Source: CALLVY01 sp937899855
GTDB taxonomy: Bacteria > Bacteroidota > Bacteroidia > Chitinophagales > Saprospiraceae
NCBI GenBank assembly: GCA_039820405.1
Contig: JBCBQC010000016.1
Coordinates: 11,294 to 75,293, forward strand
DNA length: 64,000 nucleotides
Direction of reading: 5' to 3'
The notes under the pieces were generated by a model that saw only the letters and a program-made list of their open reading frames with translations, was not told the origin of the DNA and made no database searches. Of the stretch, positions 36,301 through 44,737 are shown one piece after another (position 1 is the stretch's first letter; each line of letters opens with the position of its first letter). Both the position numbers and the translations under genes were made by a program.

Positions 36301-36627
36301 CGTCTGTGGATTGTGGATTTCGACGGGCAGGAGCGTTTCTCGGAGGTGATCCAAGTGCGGCGGGCGACGAAATCCTTTAGCGATTTGGCCCTCTATCCCA
36401 ATCCTTTCCGCGAGCGGGTGGAATTGTCTTTCCAGCACGCTACGGGAGGGCAACTGGACCTCGAGGTTCGCGATGTTTACGGCATTCAGCAATTGCAATG
36501 GCGTACCGAAATGGCGCGCGGTGCGCAAACCCAAGTCGTGGATCTGAGTGGTTTGGCGGCGGGCTGTTACGTGCTGATCCTTTCGGATGGCGAGCGCCGG
36601 GAGACGCTGCGAATTATTAAGCAGTAG
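33304..36627 (+). CDS. T9SS-exported M36 family (fungalysin) metallopeptidase
   Basis: A 1107-residue secreted protease. Signal peptide at 1-21 (MKTPVLLLLLSVLGSTTAWG). Residues about 25-210 form an FTP-type propeptide. The M36 catalytic domain (about 240-600) has HEYGH at residues 429-433 and the third zinc ligand Glu457 in MGEGWSDY. Residues about 620-715 are a DUF11/CARDB-type beta domain (VSLSGPSSATQGSEVEYTVT), followed by a carbohydrate-binding-like beta region. The last about 80 residues (LALYPNPFRERVELSF onward) are a type A T9SS sorting domain. It likely degrades extracellular proteins. The following three small genes are on the same strand. Confidence 0.92.
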   Translation: MKTPVLLLLLSVLGSTTAWGQINHKNVEDYLQTHFYDFQLSSNDIHDWVITDQYTSSLSGITHVYLRQRYEGIEIQDALLHLHFDNGGKVLHSGSSFIGNIAKVLTPQRPRIDAPTAVQAAAHALDYHPQRRALQTKTSLGNAQQSIVQLDEFSQTDIPVKLMYQRDEAGNFHLVWDMAVQEQKNGFWWGLQVDAQTGELIGKDAWTLTCEFGHAHGKAHDCSGGHAPKLPGLPERAPFFMTGGTYNVFAMPAESPSHGSRSLVVDPADSLASPFDWHDTDGVVGVESTQTIGNNVWAQLDLNDTDGNTGQTAEGGASLNFDFPFDPADEPSDYRPAVLTNLFYWNNVIHDVLYHYGFDEAGGNFQENNYGRGGAESDFVWADAQDGSGTNNANFGTPPDGSNPRMQMYVWTNANPDRDSDFDNGVIAHEYGHGVSNRLTAGPSNVRCLGNEEQMGEGWSDYLGLILTMEAGDTSTDRRGIGTYVLNQSPTADGIRRHPYTTDMTINPHTYDDIRTESRPHGIGSVWCAMLWEMTWSLVDLYGFDADFYRGTGGNNRALALVMEGMRLQPCSPGFVDGRDAILAADRYLYDGAHQCLIWEAFAKRGLGFSASQGESDSRSDGIEAFDLPPSCTIAVSLSGPSSATQGSEVEYTVTVENVSNQTVNDVAISALIPDSTTYVMGTASDGGTLVSDLIEWPLVSMASGATLSRTYRVSVSTTIPEPGTFTDDLEGNTDYWLPYATNPNRSEWILTDPADTPDRGLVWFASDPNAYNDQYLTFDRAFRISSTSELVLEHEYDTEFTWDGGKVFISTNNGGNWVDLGTRMTQNAYNSTINNNSTSPAFSGSSGGYVETRVNLTDFAGELALFRFWLHADIAVGANGWYLSELELTDINFALDNRATAAFGGQEVKARIPLPTVISNQAPVPLELGPLTGRALETANLLAWSSFSEQNVSHFEVQRSANGFSDWDNIGRVEAVGFSAATQNYEWLDKTPLDVAYYRLWIVDFDGQERFSEVIQVRRATKSFSDLALYPNPFRERVELSFQHATGGQLDLEVRDVYGIQQLQWRTEMARGAQTQVVDLSGLAAGCYVLILSDGERRETLRIIKQ

Positions 36628-36693
36628 GGCGCAACTATTGGGGGGGCTGTCTCGTTTACCGAACAGAACCTTTTACGCGACCAAATTAAAGTG

Positions 36694-37497
36694 ATGAAAC
36701 AACTAAAACTTTTGACCTTCTTGATCGGGAGCTTGGTACCGCTACTCAGCGCGGGCCAAGCTCCCGGCTATTTGGGGATGCGCACTACGGTGGGTTTTAC
36801 CGTATCCGCCTTCCCCGCCACCGAAAGCCCTACCCAAAACAATCGGGGTTCGAATTTTTTTGGCGATGAGGGCGGCGGCTTTGGCCTCAATTACGAATGG
36901 GAATTGCAACTGGGCTACGTCCTCTCCCGGCGGAAGCAGTTGCAACTCATCCTGGGGCAGTACTACACCGGCGTTGCCACTAGTATGAGTACCTTCCCGC
37001 GTTTTCAGGATCCCTTTTCCTCGCTTTTCAATTTGGATTTTCACGAGCTTTTCTTTCGGGTCAATACCCGATCGGTGGGTCTGATGATGTCTTCCTACGG
37101 TGGAAAAAATGGCGGCATCGCACCGATGGGCAACCGGTTCTTTTACGGAGTGAAATTTAGCTTTTTGAGTAGCGAGATCGTCGACAAACGGACCACCTAC
37201 AGCAGTCCGCAATCCGAGATGCTGGGACACGAACCGCTCGATTTGAAACAGCGGCTCCTCATCCCGACCTTTTTTCTGGGTTGGGGGAATGACCTGTTTT
37301 TGAGTGACCACCTCATCCTGGGCTTTGGGATTCGTTTTGGGCTTAGCTTGGGCAATGGCTTGCCGTTGATCCTCAATGGGGATGAAGAAGTCTCCGCTAC
37401 GGATACCCAGGCGCGGTACCGCAATGCGCTCGGTCGGCGTCATTTGCTCCACGAGGTGCTGCGTTTTGATTTGGGGCTAAAGTACCTGCTTTTCTAG
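36694..37497 (+). CDS. outer-membrane beta-barrel-like protein, unknown
   Basis: A 267-residue exported protein with signal peptide MKQLKLLTFLIGSLVPLLSAG. ATG 36694 is preferred over the GTG directly before it. The body alternates aromatic/hydrophobic and polar residues in beta-hairpin style (ELQLGYVLSRRKQLQLILGQYY; LILGFGIRFGLSLGNGLPL) and ends in LGLKYLLF, a terminal aromatic as in outer-membrane barrels. I cannot assign a family. It lies 66 bases after the M36 protease gene and 34 bases before a lipoprotein gene, probably in one transcript with that gene and the M48 protease. Confidence 0.6.
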   Translation: MKQLKLLTFLIGSLVPLLSAGQAPGYLGMRTTVGFTVSAFPATESPTQNNRGSNFFGDEGGGFGLNYEWELQLGYVLSRRKQLQLILGQYYTGVATSMSTFPRFQDPFSSLFNLDFHELFFRVNTRSVGLMMSSYGGKNGGIAPMGNRFFYGVKFSFLSSEIVDKRTTYSSPQSEMLGHEPLDLKQRLLIPTFFLGWGNDLFLSDHLILGFGIRFGLSLGNGLPLILNGDEEVSATDTQARYRNALGRRHLLHEVLRFDLGLKYLLF

Positions 37498-37531
37498 ACG
37501 CTGTGATTCCACCACTAAAGCTGTAACCGAT

Positions 37532-38392
37532 ATGAAAAAGAATGCCATCCTCATTTTCCTACTGGTCGGACTGGGTCTCAGCGCCTGCTTCAATTACGAG
37601 GCGCAGTTTGAAGGGGCTTACACCGATGAGGACTTGGGGGCCGGGGGTCAACTGAAAAAGGAACTGGTCATTGCGGCGGGGGGAACGGTTTACCTGACCG
37701 ATCCTACTTTGCGAAGCTTCGACCCCATCGAATCGACTCGCAATGCGGACATTCGTTTGGCCTCCATCAATTTTTCCCATACCCAAGTCCTCTATAAGAC
37801 GCCCACCGGCAATATTCAAATTTACGACATTGCGGCGGCCACTGAGGTCGATGAGGTCCCCGACTCGGAGGCTGCCATCTGGTTCGATTTCCACCACAAC
37901 AACGAGACGGTCTACTTCCTCGATACGGAGGGCTTGCTACACACCTACGGCCCCACCGTCCTAGCGCGCCAACCCCTCGATTTAAAATCCCTACTCGGCC
38001 CCACCCGCAGCGTAGAAGGTGCCGCCATCCTGCCCGGTGGTGAGGTCGTATTCTCGACCTTCGCCTTTGGCAGCTTCAACCGCCGCTACCTGCGCCGTAC
38101 CAACGTGGCACTCAACGAGGTAGAGGTCAACATCGAGACCCAATCCGCCGCCCGGTATTTTCGACTCGACTCGGCCGCGACGGCCGTTTGGGTGGGCAAC
38201 GAATTTGACAACCGACTGGCCTCCCACGTTCTCCCCCAATTGGGTCGGATCGAAGAATCCTCCAATTACGTCCTGGGAGCACCCCAAGATGTGCTGACGG
38301 GCTTTTTCGTCACGCAGAACAATGAGATTCAGCGCCTCGATTTAGTCACCATTCCCAGCCCCGGCGGCATCATCACCGCGATCGACTTTTAA
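37532..38392 (+). CDS. lipoprotein of unknown function
   Basis: A 286-residue lipoprotein (MKKNAILIFLLVGLGLSAC, lipobox LSAC). The rest is beta-strand rich with repeated short segments such as YKTPTGNIQIYDIAAATE and YFLDTEGLLHTYG, which could form a small propeller. No catalytic motif is visible. It is placed 34 bases after the barrel-like protein gene and 20 bases before the M48 protease gene, so an operon is likely. Confidence 0.6.
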   Translation: MKKNAILIFLLVGLGLSACFNYEAQFEGAYTDEDLGAGGQLKKELVIAAGGTVYLTDPTLRSFDPIESTRNADIRLASINFSHTQVLYKTPTGNIQIYDIAAATEVDEVPDSEAAIWFDFHHNNETVYFLDTEGLLHTYGPTVLARQPLDLKSLLGPTRSVEGAAILPGGEVVFSTFAFGSFNRRYLRRTNVALNEVEVNIETQSAARYFRLDSAATAVWVGNEFDNRLASHVLPQLGRIEESSNYVLGAPQDVLTGFFVTQNNEIQRLDLVTIPSPGGIITAIDF

Positions 38393-38412
38393 GCAACAAC
38401 AACAAAATAGCA

Positions 38413-40716
38413 ATGAAAAAGATCCTATTGATTTTCAGCTGCTGCTGTACGCTTGGCCTTGGCAGCCTCCTGGCCCAGGAAGGCCCCGGACTACTACGAG
38501 CGGAGGGCGAAATCCCAGCAGAATTCATTACGCCCAGCACCACCAAATTCAAAAAGCAGGTCTTGGCCCTGGACAGAGACAGCCGCAGTTCCCGCAACAA
38601 GGGGCGCCAAGGCAAACGCAGTTCCCGCAAGCGCAGCGATAAGCGGACCCAAAAAGATAAAAAGGAGTTCCTCCTCCAATCCAATTTTGCCATCGACGAT
38701 ATGCTGCAAAGTGGTTTGGTCCTCTTCAACGATCCGGTCAGCGACTACCTCAACGAGGTGCTGGCCCAATTGCCGATCGAAGATGCCAAGTTGCGGAAAA
38801 AAACACCCCGGGTGTACGCTCTCAACAGCAGCGCGGTCAATGCCTTTGCTACCGACCAGGGCATTATTTTCGTTACGCTGGGCTTGTTGGCCAACCTGGA
38901 GAACGAAGCGCAACTGGCTTTCATCCTCTGTCACGAGTTGATCCACGTACGTCACAACCACGCCATCGACCAATTCGTCCGCTCCAAAGATATCGATCGC
39001 GACCAGGCCCGCAATGCGCGGAACATGAACATCCGTACCGATCGCAATCTCTTTAGGAAAAGCCTCTACTCGCGCCAGCTTGAAACCGAAGCAGATGACG
39101 AAGGGATGGAGTTGTTTTTACAAACGAAGTACAGTCCCACTTCCCTCGGTGATTTGTTTTCCATCCTGTACTACGCTTACCTGCCTTACGAAGACCTGCC
39201 TTTTCCGAGGGAAATCCTGGAGGGTGACAACTACCGCCTGCCCGCCAATCGTTGGCTGGCGGAAGTCCAGGCCATCGGCCCGATGGAGGAGCTGGACGAG
39301 GAAGAACAGAAAAAAGCGTCCCACCCTTCGAGTCTGGTCCGCCAAAAAAAGGTGCTCGAACGCATCGCCACGGTCGACACCACGGGAAAAAGTGACTTTC
39401 AGTTGGGGGCGGCCCGCTTTCGGGAAATCCAGGATTTGGCCCGCTACCAGATTCCCTTTTTGGAGCTCTACAGCGAAAATTTCCCCCAGGCCATCTACAC
39501 CAGTGCCCTCTTGCTCCGCCAGTATCCCGATGATCTGGAACTGCACAAGGTGCTGGGTAAGGCGCTGTATTTGGAAGCCAAACTCCGCAATTACGAAGTG
39601 GCCGAAGACCAAGACCAAAGCAAACGCCGCCGCGAGTTTACCGCAGCCATCGAAGGCGCCAGCCAGCGGGTGTACCACCTGCTCACCGAAATGGATCACC
39701 GCGAGCTGACGGTACTGGCCCTGCACTACAACTGGCTCCTCCGCGAAGGCCTCCCGGAGTCGGATACTGAATTGGATGCCATCCTCACCGATCTGCTCCG
39801 CGAATTTGGGGAGCAATTTGCCGATCTTGACGACTTTTCAAAAACCAGCCCACCGCCCCCCACCACCGCGCCCGCCGATAGCACGACGACGGAGGTTGCC
39901 GTCTCCAAATTGGAAAAGATCAAGGGGGCGGCCCAGGAAATCGCTTACTGGAAATACGCGCTGGTGGAGCTGTTGCCGAACGAGCGCTTCCAGAGCGCCT
40001 ACGCCGAGGCCCGGGAGGAGATCAAGGAGGAAGAGGAGCGCGTGGCCTATTACCAGACGAGCAAGGGGCGCCGGGCTTATTACAAGGAGGAAAAGCAGGA
40101 GCGCAAGTGGGGCAAGCAATTGGGGATCGATAAGGTGGTGGTGGTCAATCCTTTTTACCTCTCCCTCGACGAGCGCAAGGGGGGGCGCGTACAGTACATC
40201 CGTTCGGAGGAAAAGCAGGTCTTTTTCCAGGAAACCCTCCGCGAGCTGGCCAAGGCCCAGGACCTCGATGCCGAGGTGCTCGACGTGACGGCACTCCGGG
40301 CAAAAGACATCGCCAAGTTTAATGACATCCGCGAGCTCAACAATTACTTTAGCCAGCAGATGGAACAGTACGACCTGTCCCTCACCCCGGGTTACCACCA
40401 GGCCAGGATCGATGAGATTGCGGAGAAATACGGAACGGAATATTTTCTGTGGACCGGGGTGATTTCGCTGCGGGAGGAGAGCAAGGATTGGATCGGGCTA
40501 GTGTTTAGCGTGGTCATTCCCGTTTACCTGCCCTTCGCCCTGCTCGACGTGGCGACACCCGATTACGACATGCTGTACTACGCCATCCTCTACGACGTCA
40601 AGACGGGTCGCCGCAGCATCATCAAGATGGATTACTTCAACCGCCGCGACAGCAAGCAGCGGGTCAAGATGCACCTGTACGACGTGTTTCACCAGATCAA
40701 AACCCGCCCCAAATAA
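38413..40716 (+). CDS. M48 family metalloprotease, exported
   Basis: A 767-residue protein with a signal peptide (MKKILLIFSCCCTLGLGSLLAQ). Residues about 85-300 form an M48 peptidase domain: HELIH at 174-178 (FILCHELIHVRHNHAID) and the later Glu ligand in ETEADDEGMELF (about 225). A basic KRSSRKRSDKRTQK stretch precedes it. The remaining about 450 residues are helical and charged, without membrane segments, and end in a beta-rich part containing a hydrophobic stretch (LVFSVVIPVYLPFALL). BepA-like periplasmic quality control is the closest known role. Its stop faces the DinB gene stop four bases away. Confidence 0.85.
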   Translation: MKKILLIFSCCCTLGLGSLLAQEGPGLLRAEGEIPAEFITPSTTKFKKQVLALDRDSRSSRNKGRQGKRSSRKRSDKRTQKDKKEFLLQSNFAIDDMLQSGLVLFNDPVSDYLNEVLAQLPIEDAKLRKKTPRVYALNSSAVNAFATDQGIIFVTLGLLANLENEAQLAFILCHELIHVRHNHAIDQFVRSKDIDRDQARNARNMNIRTDRNLFRKSLYSRQLETEADDEGMELFLQTKYSPTSLGDLFSILYYAYLPYEDLPFPREILEGDNYRLPANRWLAEVQAIGPMEELDEEEQKKASHPSSLVRQKKVLERIATVDTTGKSDFQLGAARFREIQDLARYQIPFLELYSENFPQAIYTSALLLRQYPDDLELHKVLGKALYLEAKLRNYEVAEDQDQSKRRREFTAAIEGASQRVYHLLTEMDHRELTVLALHYNWLLREGLPESDTELDAILTDLLREFGEQFADLDDFSKTSPPPPTTAPADSTTTEVAVSKLEKIKGAAQEIAYWKYALVELLPNERFQSAYAEAREEIKEEEERVAYYQTSKGRRAYYKEEKQERKWGKQLGIDKVVVVNPFYLSLDERKGGRVQYIRSEEKQVFFQETLRELAKAQDLDAEVLDVTALRAKDIAKFNDIRELNNYFSQQMEQYDLSLTPGYHQARIDEIAEKYGTEYFLWTGVISLREESKDWIGLVFSVVIPVYLPFALLDVATPDYDMLYYAILYDVKTGRRSIIKMDYFNRRDSKQRVKMHLYDVFHQIKTRPK

Positions 40717-40720
40717 GTTG

Positions 40721-41275
40721 CTACTCCGCTCCGGGGCCTACGGGCAGGCCCGCTTTGACGGCCCGGGCGTGTAGCAGGTGCCGCTTTTCGTGCTCGACGA
40801 TGATTTCAAAAGCCGTACCCAGCGAATAGACGATGGCGCGATTGGCGGGCGAGGCTACCAAAGCTCCGCGCTCGACCAGCTCCCGGGCGGCGGCCATGCG
40901 TTCCTTAAGCTCTTCCTGGTGGGCGGCAAAACGCTCCACGATATCCCCCGCAATTTGGCTTTGACGGGGTTCCCAGATGGGAAAAGTCCTGATCTTCTTT
41001 TTACTTTCGGGTTTTACCGACTGGAGGATAAAATGTCCCATCATTCGATGGTACCAGCCCCATTTGCCGTAAAACGGTACTTGATAGGTCCCCGCGTGGA
41101 GTTGGTCCAGAATGGGAAAGTAAGTGCGGTTGATCCGGACGAGGTGGTCGAGGTGTTGGGCGATGCTCCAGGAATTGGCGGCCGGTCGCCAGTTGAGTTC
41201 GTCGACGCGGAGTGTGGCGAAGGCTTCGCGAAAGTCGCGGGTGATTTGATCGAGGGTACTGGCGTGGGGCGTCAT
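40721..41275 (-). CDS. DinB family protein
   Basis: A 184-residue four-helix-bundle protein. ATG 41275 (MTPHASTLDQ) is the correct start; the longer open frame upstream overlaps the GldN-like gene. DinB metal-binding histidines are visible: WSIAQHLDHLVRINRTYF (about residues 36-53) and HEKRHLLHARAVK (about 160-172). Members include bacillithiol transferases and metal-dependent hydrolases; the partner thiol is unknown here. It follows the GldN-like gene by 17 bases and is the last gene of the minus-strand group that begins near 45203. Confidence 0.82.
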   Translation of the reverse strand: MTPHASTLDQITRDFREAFATLRVDELNWRPAANSWSIAQHLDHLVRINRTYFPILDQLHAGTYQVPFYGKWGWYHRMMGHFILQSVKPESKKKIRTFPIWEPRQSQIAGDIVERFAAHQEELKERMAAARELVERGALVASPANRAIVYSLGTAFEIIVEHEKRHLLHARAVKAGLPVGPGAE

Positions 41276-41292
41276 GGCGGAGTCAATGATTG

Positions 41293-42390
41293 TTAGTACT
41301 CGAAACGGATCAGGTAGGGAACGTCGTAACGAAGATACTGCTCTTCGCCGAATACATCTTTGGTCCAGGAATAACCTTTTTGCTGGACTACAATTTGGAA
41401 CACCGGGGCGATGCCCAACACGACGGAGTACAGCGCCCGTTGTCGTTCGGCCCAGATCCACAATTGGTACATTTTAATCCCCACCAGACCTTCGAGACGC
41501 GCTGCTGGCGTCAGTACGACGGTTATTCTTTCGTCATAAGTTAAGGGATGAAAAGTGATTATTGTATCGACCTGGCTGCGGCAACAGTATTGTTTAAATT
41601 CTTGGGGAGGAAGGGGCGCACCGGGATGGAGGGGGTCAAATTCGCTAGCGTAAAAGGCAATCTTGCCCCGTCGGGGACTTTCCCAAAGTAGCTCGGTCAG
41701 TCGTTCGCGGTCCTCCTTGGAAAAGTCGAGCGCGGCGAGGTCGAAGTAGTCCTCGCTGAGTTTGAGCCAGATATGATTGGGATCGTTGAGCAGGTCGGCG
41801 CTCGTCAGGGGCGGTGGGGCGGATTGTGGGATGTGGTAGAGTGGATACTCCAGTAATTCCCCCTGCGGCTTGCGGTAGCGCATGATGGGGCTTATGCCTT
41901 GTACCCGTAGCTCGATCCCCGCGTCGTGGATGCGCCACTGCTGTTTGATTTGGAGGCGATTGACAAAGGGGCTTCGGTCGGATCGTACGATCCGCCAGCC
42001 CCGGACTTGGGTGCTGTCCCAGTCGTCGTACACGACGATGGAATCGGTTACGAGGACCCTTTGCTGGATTTGTTGGGGGCTTAGGAGGCTGTCGTTTTGG
42101 TGGTGCTGGGCCTGGAGGCTACCGTCGGCCAGCTTTTGAAAAAGGAGGGTGGTGAGGAATTTATCCCCGGGAAGATCGGCTGCGAAGTGGTCCAGTTTGA
42201 GGGTACTTACCCAGGAGTCCCGATCCGGTACGCGTTGTGGCGTGGGGGAGTAGCTGAAGTTGAGCTGTCCCTTGGTTTCCAGTTGGTATTCAATCACGCT
42301 GGTGTGGGTAAAGGGAGCCTCACTCGGTGGCTGGGCCCAGAGGGATATCAACGGAGCGCAGTACAGAAGCGCGAGGAGGAATCGGTTCAT
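41293..42390 (-). CDS. secreted protein with two GldN-like (T9SS) modules
   Basis: A 365-residue protein with signal peptide MNRFLLALLYCAPLISLW. The C-terminal half reads like GldN/PorN: GKIAFYASEFDPLHPGAPL, then DTIITFHPLTYDERITVV, then IKMYQLWIWAERQRALYSVV and LGIAPV. The N-terminal half repeats the pattern more loosely: TDSIVVYDDWDSTQV, LQIKQQWRIHDAGIELRVQ, GISPIM. GldN is a periplasmic ring component of the T9SS/gliding machine, and true gldN follows gldKLM, which are absent here. This is therefore a divergent paralogue. It begins 44 bases after the TSP3-repeat protein gene. Family call rests on motif reading. Confidence 0.62.
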   Translation of the reverse strand: MNRFLLALLYCAPLISLWAQPPSEAPFTHTSVIEYQLETKGQLNFSYSPTPQRVPDRDSWVSTLKLDHFAADLPGDKFLTTLLFQKLADGSLQAQHHQNDSLLSPQQIQQRVLVTDSIVVYDDWDSTQVRGWRIVRSDRSPFVNRLQIKQQWRIHDAGIELRVQGISPIMRYRKPQGELLEYPLYHIPQSAPPPLTSADLLNDPNHIWLKLSEDYFDLAALDFSKEDRERLTELLWESPRRGKIAFYASEFDPLHPGAPLPPQEFKQYCCRSQVDTIITFHPLTYDERITVVLTPAARLEGLVGIKMYQLWIWAERQRALYSVVLGIAPVFQIVVQQKGYSWTKDVFGEEQYLRYDVPYLIRFEY

Positions 42391-42434
42391 GACATTGACT
42401 TTAGGTGGGGGTAAAATACCATTATTTTTGAGTT

Positions 42435-44120
42435 CTACCAGGTGTAACCCACGTAAATGCCAATGCTGTTTAGCTGGAGACCAATGCTTTTGTAGGGGTA
42501 AAATTCCAACACTTCTATTGCCGGTGAATCAGGCATTTGGTAACGGCTGTTAAACAGGTTGTTGGTCTGGAATTGGACGAAGACCCCGAGTGGGACCCGA
42601 CCCAGCACAAAGCCCGCATCGGCTAGTATCCCGTAGCTGTGTTCAAAGGAGGTCCTTCCGGCGGGATCGGTAGGAAACACCTCCACAAAATTGTAGCGAT
42701 AGTTGTTGTCGTAAAACGAATGACTGACCACCCCGGAACAGATTTCCTGATAGCTCAACTCCCCCCGTCGTTTGACCGAAAGGTTGTGGTTGTAAAAAAT
42801 ACCAATTGCGGTCCGCAAAAACCAGAGGTGTAAGCCGTACCGAGCCTGGATTTGTACGGACTGTACGTCGAGGTAGGCACGGGTAATATTGAAGTTGGTG
42901 TAGCAATTGGAAGACCGAAATTCCGAGTCGTCTCCCTGGTTAGCATAGGGCTGGGTACGGTACTGATACCCTAGGCCAAAGTCCAGGGTTCGAGTCTTTT
43001 TATCATCCAGGTAAATGTGATAGCGAGCTAAGGTAGTAAGGCCATTGCCAATACTGAAGACGAGGTCCTCATCGCCTCCGGTTTTGAGGCCCGCACCGTA
43101 GTTCCAAGCCCCAATAAGTTCGAAGTAATTTCGCTGGGTGATTTTTACTCCTATCTTTTGCGGTCTGCGTGTGGGTACACTTGCGCTGGTGGGCGGACAG
43201 CCATCGGTCCGGGAGCCTTTTACTTGTGGGCACCGATCGTACTTGTTGATAATCCCATCCTTGTCCAGGTCACAGGTATCGCTGCTATTGTCGGGAACAC
43301 AGGGGCGATTGTCCAGGCGGTCGTAGCGGCGGTGGTTGGTAGCCACGTCGGGATGGTAGCCATCTCCGTCATCATCGGTACAGCCCTGGCTGTCGACTTG
43401 GGCACCGGGCCGGGTGAGAGGGCAACGGTCCAAATCGTCGAGCACGCCGTCTCCATCCGCATCACAGTCCGCCCGGCGGGGGATACAGCGGTCGTCGTCG
43501 TGGGGATCAAAGCGGGGATCGTCGCGGGGAAGATCCGGGAAGCAGCCGTCCCGGTCCTGATCAGTACAACCCCGTGGGTTGGTGGAGGCACCGGGCCGAG
43601 TGAAGGGGCAGCGATCGAGTAAGTCGGGGACTTGGTCCTGATCGCCATCCCGGTAGCGGTAGACGCCGTGTAGCAATAGCTCGTTTCCCCAGTTGCTAAG
43701 CTGGTAGGCGAGTAAAAGGGTATCCCTACGTTTTTGTGGAGAGGGGGCCTGGGTGGTATGCAGCTTGATCGCGTAGGCGATGACCCGGACCTGATCACCT
43801 AGGGCCCGGTCCAGTATCGTAAACTGTTTTCCCCACAGCGTAATATCGATCGGGGAGGTGGTCGTATCCCGATCCAGAGCATTGAGGTAATCGTCGAGGA
43901 GTAGGTCGTGGCTACGGGGGAAGCGACCCAGATCATTGGGCAGGTAGATATCGGGGCTGCTCAGGTAGCGCTGTACCTTGCGCTCGGTGGCCTGGCCTCG
44001 TTGGGCCAGGTTGAGGATGTTTTCAAACTCCTGTACGGCTCGGGACACGGTCACCTCGTCGATTTGTGCCCAGAGCAGTTGCCCACTCAACAGCAATCCG
44101 CAAAGTATTACCCAGCGCAT
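42435..44120 (-). CDS. outer-membrane protein with thrombospondin type 3 calcium-binding repeats
   Basis: A 561-residue exported protein (MRWVILCGLLLSGQLLWAQ). Residues about 20-150 are helical and unassigned. Residues about 150-310 contain acidic DxDxDG-type thrombospondin type 3 repeats with Cys pairs (DGDQDQVPDLLDRCPFT; DADGDGVLDDLDRCPLT; DLDKDGIINKYDRCPQ), which bind calcium. Residues about 325-561 are beta-rich, with alternating aromatic strands ending GIYVGYTW, as in an outer-membrane barrel. The start overlaps the stop of the preceding gene by one base, so they are translationally coupled. Function unknown; possibly an OmpA-like surface barrel. Confidence 0.7.
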   Translation of the reverse strand: MRWVILCGLLLSGQLLWAQIDEVTVSRAVQEFENILNLAQRGQATERKVQRYLSSPDIYLPNDLGRFPRSHDLLLDDYLNALDRDTTTSPIDITLWGKQFTILDRALGDQVRVIAYAIKLHTTQAPSPQKRRDTLLLAYQLSNWGNELLLHGVYRYRDGDQDQVPDLLDRCPFTRPGASTNPRGCTDQDRDGCFPDLPRDDPRFDPHDDDRCIPRRADCDADGDGVLDDLDRCPLTRPGAQVDSQGCTDDDGDGYHPDVATNHRRYDRLDNRPCVPDNSSDTCDLDKDGIINKYDRCPQVKGSRTDGCPPTSASVPTRRPQKIGVKITQRNYFELIGAWNYGAGLKTGGDEDLVFSIGNGLTTLARYHIYLDDKKTRTLDFGLGYQYRTQPYANQGDDSEFRSSNCYTNFNITRAYLDVQSVQIQARYGLHLWFLRTAIGIFYNHNLSVKRRGELSYQEICSGVVSHSFYDNNYRYNFVEVFPTDPAGRTSFEHSYGILADAGFVLGRVPLGVFVQFQTNNLFNSRYQMPDSPAIEVLEFYPYKSIGLQLNSIGIYVGYTW

Positions 44121-44737
44121 CAGTTTGAGTCGGATTGGGGGAGCAACTCATCGAGTTGGTCCAGGGGCAAGGTCGCTTCGGCTTCAATTTTCATAAACTT
44201 GATCTCCTGGTACTGGCGCTTGGTCAACTGATCGATCCGTTCGCTGACTTTGACCGTTACCTTTTTGATGGTGATGTCGCCGTAGATCGTCTCCCCCCTT
44301 TCATCGAGCCCCTTAAATACCTGGATGTAGCGTCCGATGAGTTCGTACACCCCATTGCCGAGGTCGCTAAAGCGGGCCCCCGTCAGCGGCTGGTCCTGAA
44401 TCCATTCGATGGCGATATTGGCGTAGGTCAGGTTATCGCGCAGTCGGTAAAAGTAGCGTTGGGCCGGCAATTGGCGGGGCCGCCGATCGATGAGGCTCGT
44501 TACTTCAATGGTGGCCGTGGGATCGAATTTTTTCAGCACCCGATTTATTTTTCGAGTTCGAACGGGCTCGGGAATGGTCTTATCGGCGATGTCCGAAATG
44601 TAGACTTTGAGCAGCTCGATTTCGCGATCGGTACTGCGGACGATGGCCTCCAGCTTTTGTTGGGTGCTCCGGTCTTGGGCCCGGGCGTAGGAGCTCAGGA
44701 GCAGGAGTAGACCGAGGATGGGATAGGCTTTAATCAT
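44120..44737 (-). CDS. exported protein of unknown function
   Basis: A 205-residue protein with signal peptide MIKAYPILGLLLLLSSYARA. The body is alpha/beta with charged residues (LEAIVRSTDREIELLKVYIS; GNGVYELIGRYIQVF; YGDITIKKVTVKV) and has no recognised catalytic motif. It starts inside the end of the EAD11-like membrane protein gene (eight-base overlap) and overlaps the start of the TSP3-repeat protein gene by one base, so all three appear co-translated. Confidence 0.58.
   Translation of the reverse strand: MIKAYPILGLLLLLSSYARAQDRSTQQKLEAIVRSTDREIELLKVYISDIADKTIPEPVRTRKINRVLKKFDPTATIEVTSLIDRRPRQLPAQRYFYRLRDNLTYANIAIEWIQDQPLTGARFSDLGNGVYELIGRYIQVFKGLDERGETIYGDITIKKVTVKVSERIDQLTKRQYQEIKFMKIEAEATLPLDQLDELLPQSDSN

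Noticed and set aside
41276..41461. N-terminal extension of the DinB protein
   Set aside because: Overlaps the GldN-like gene on the same strand and is Arg-rich without family match; DinB proper starts at 41275.
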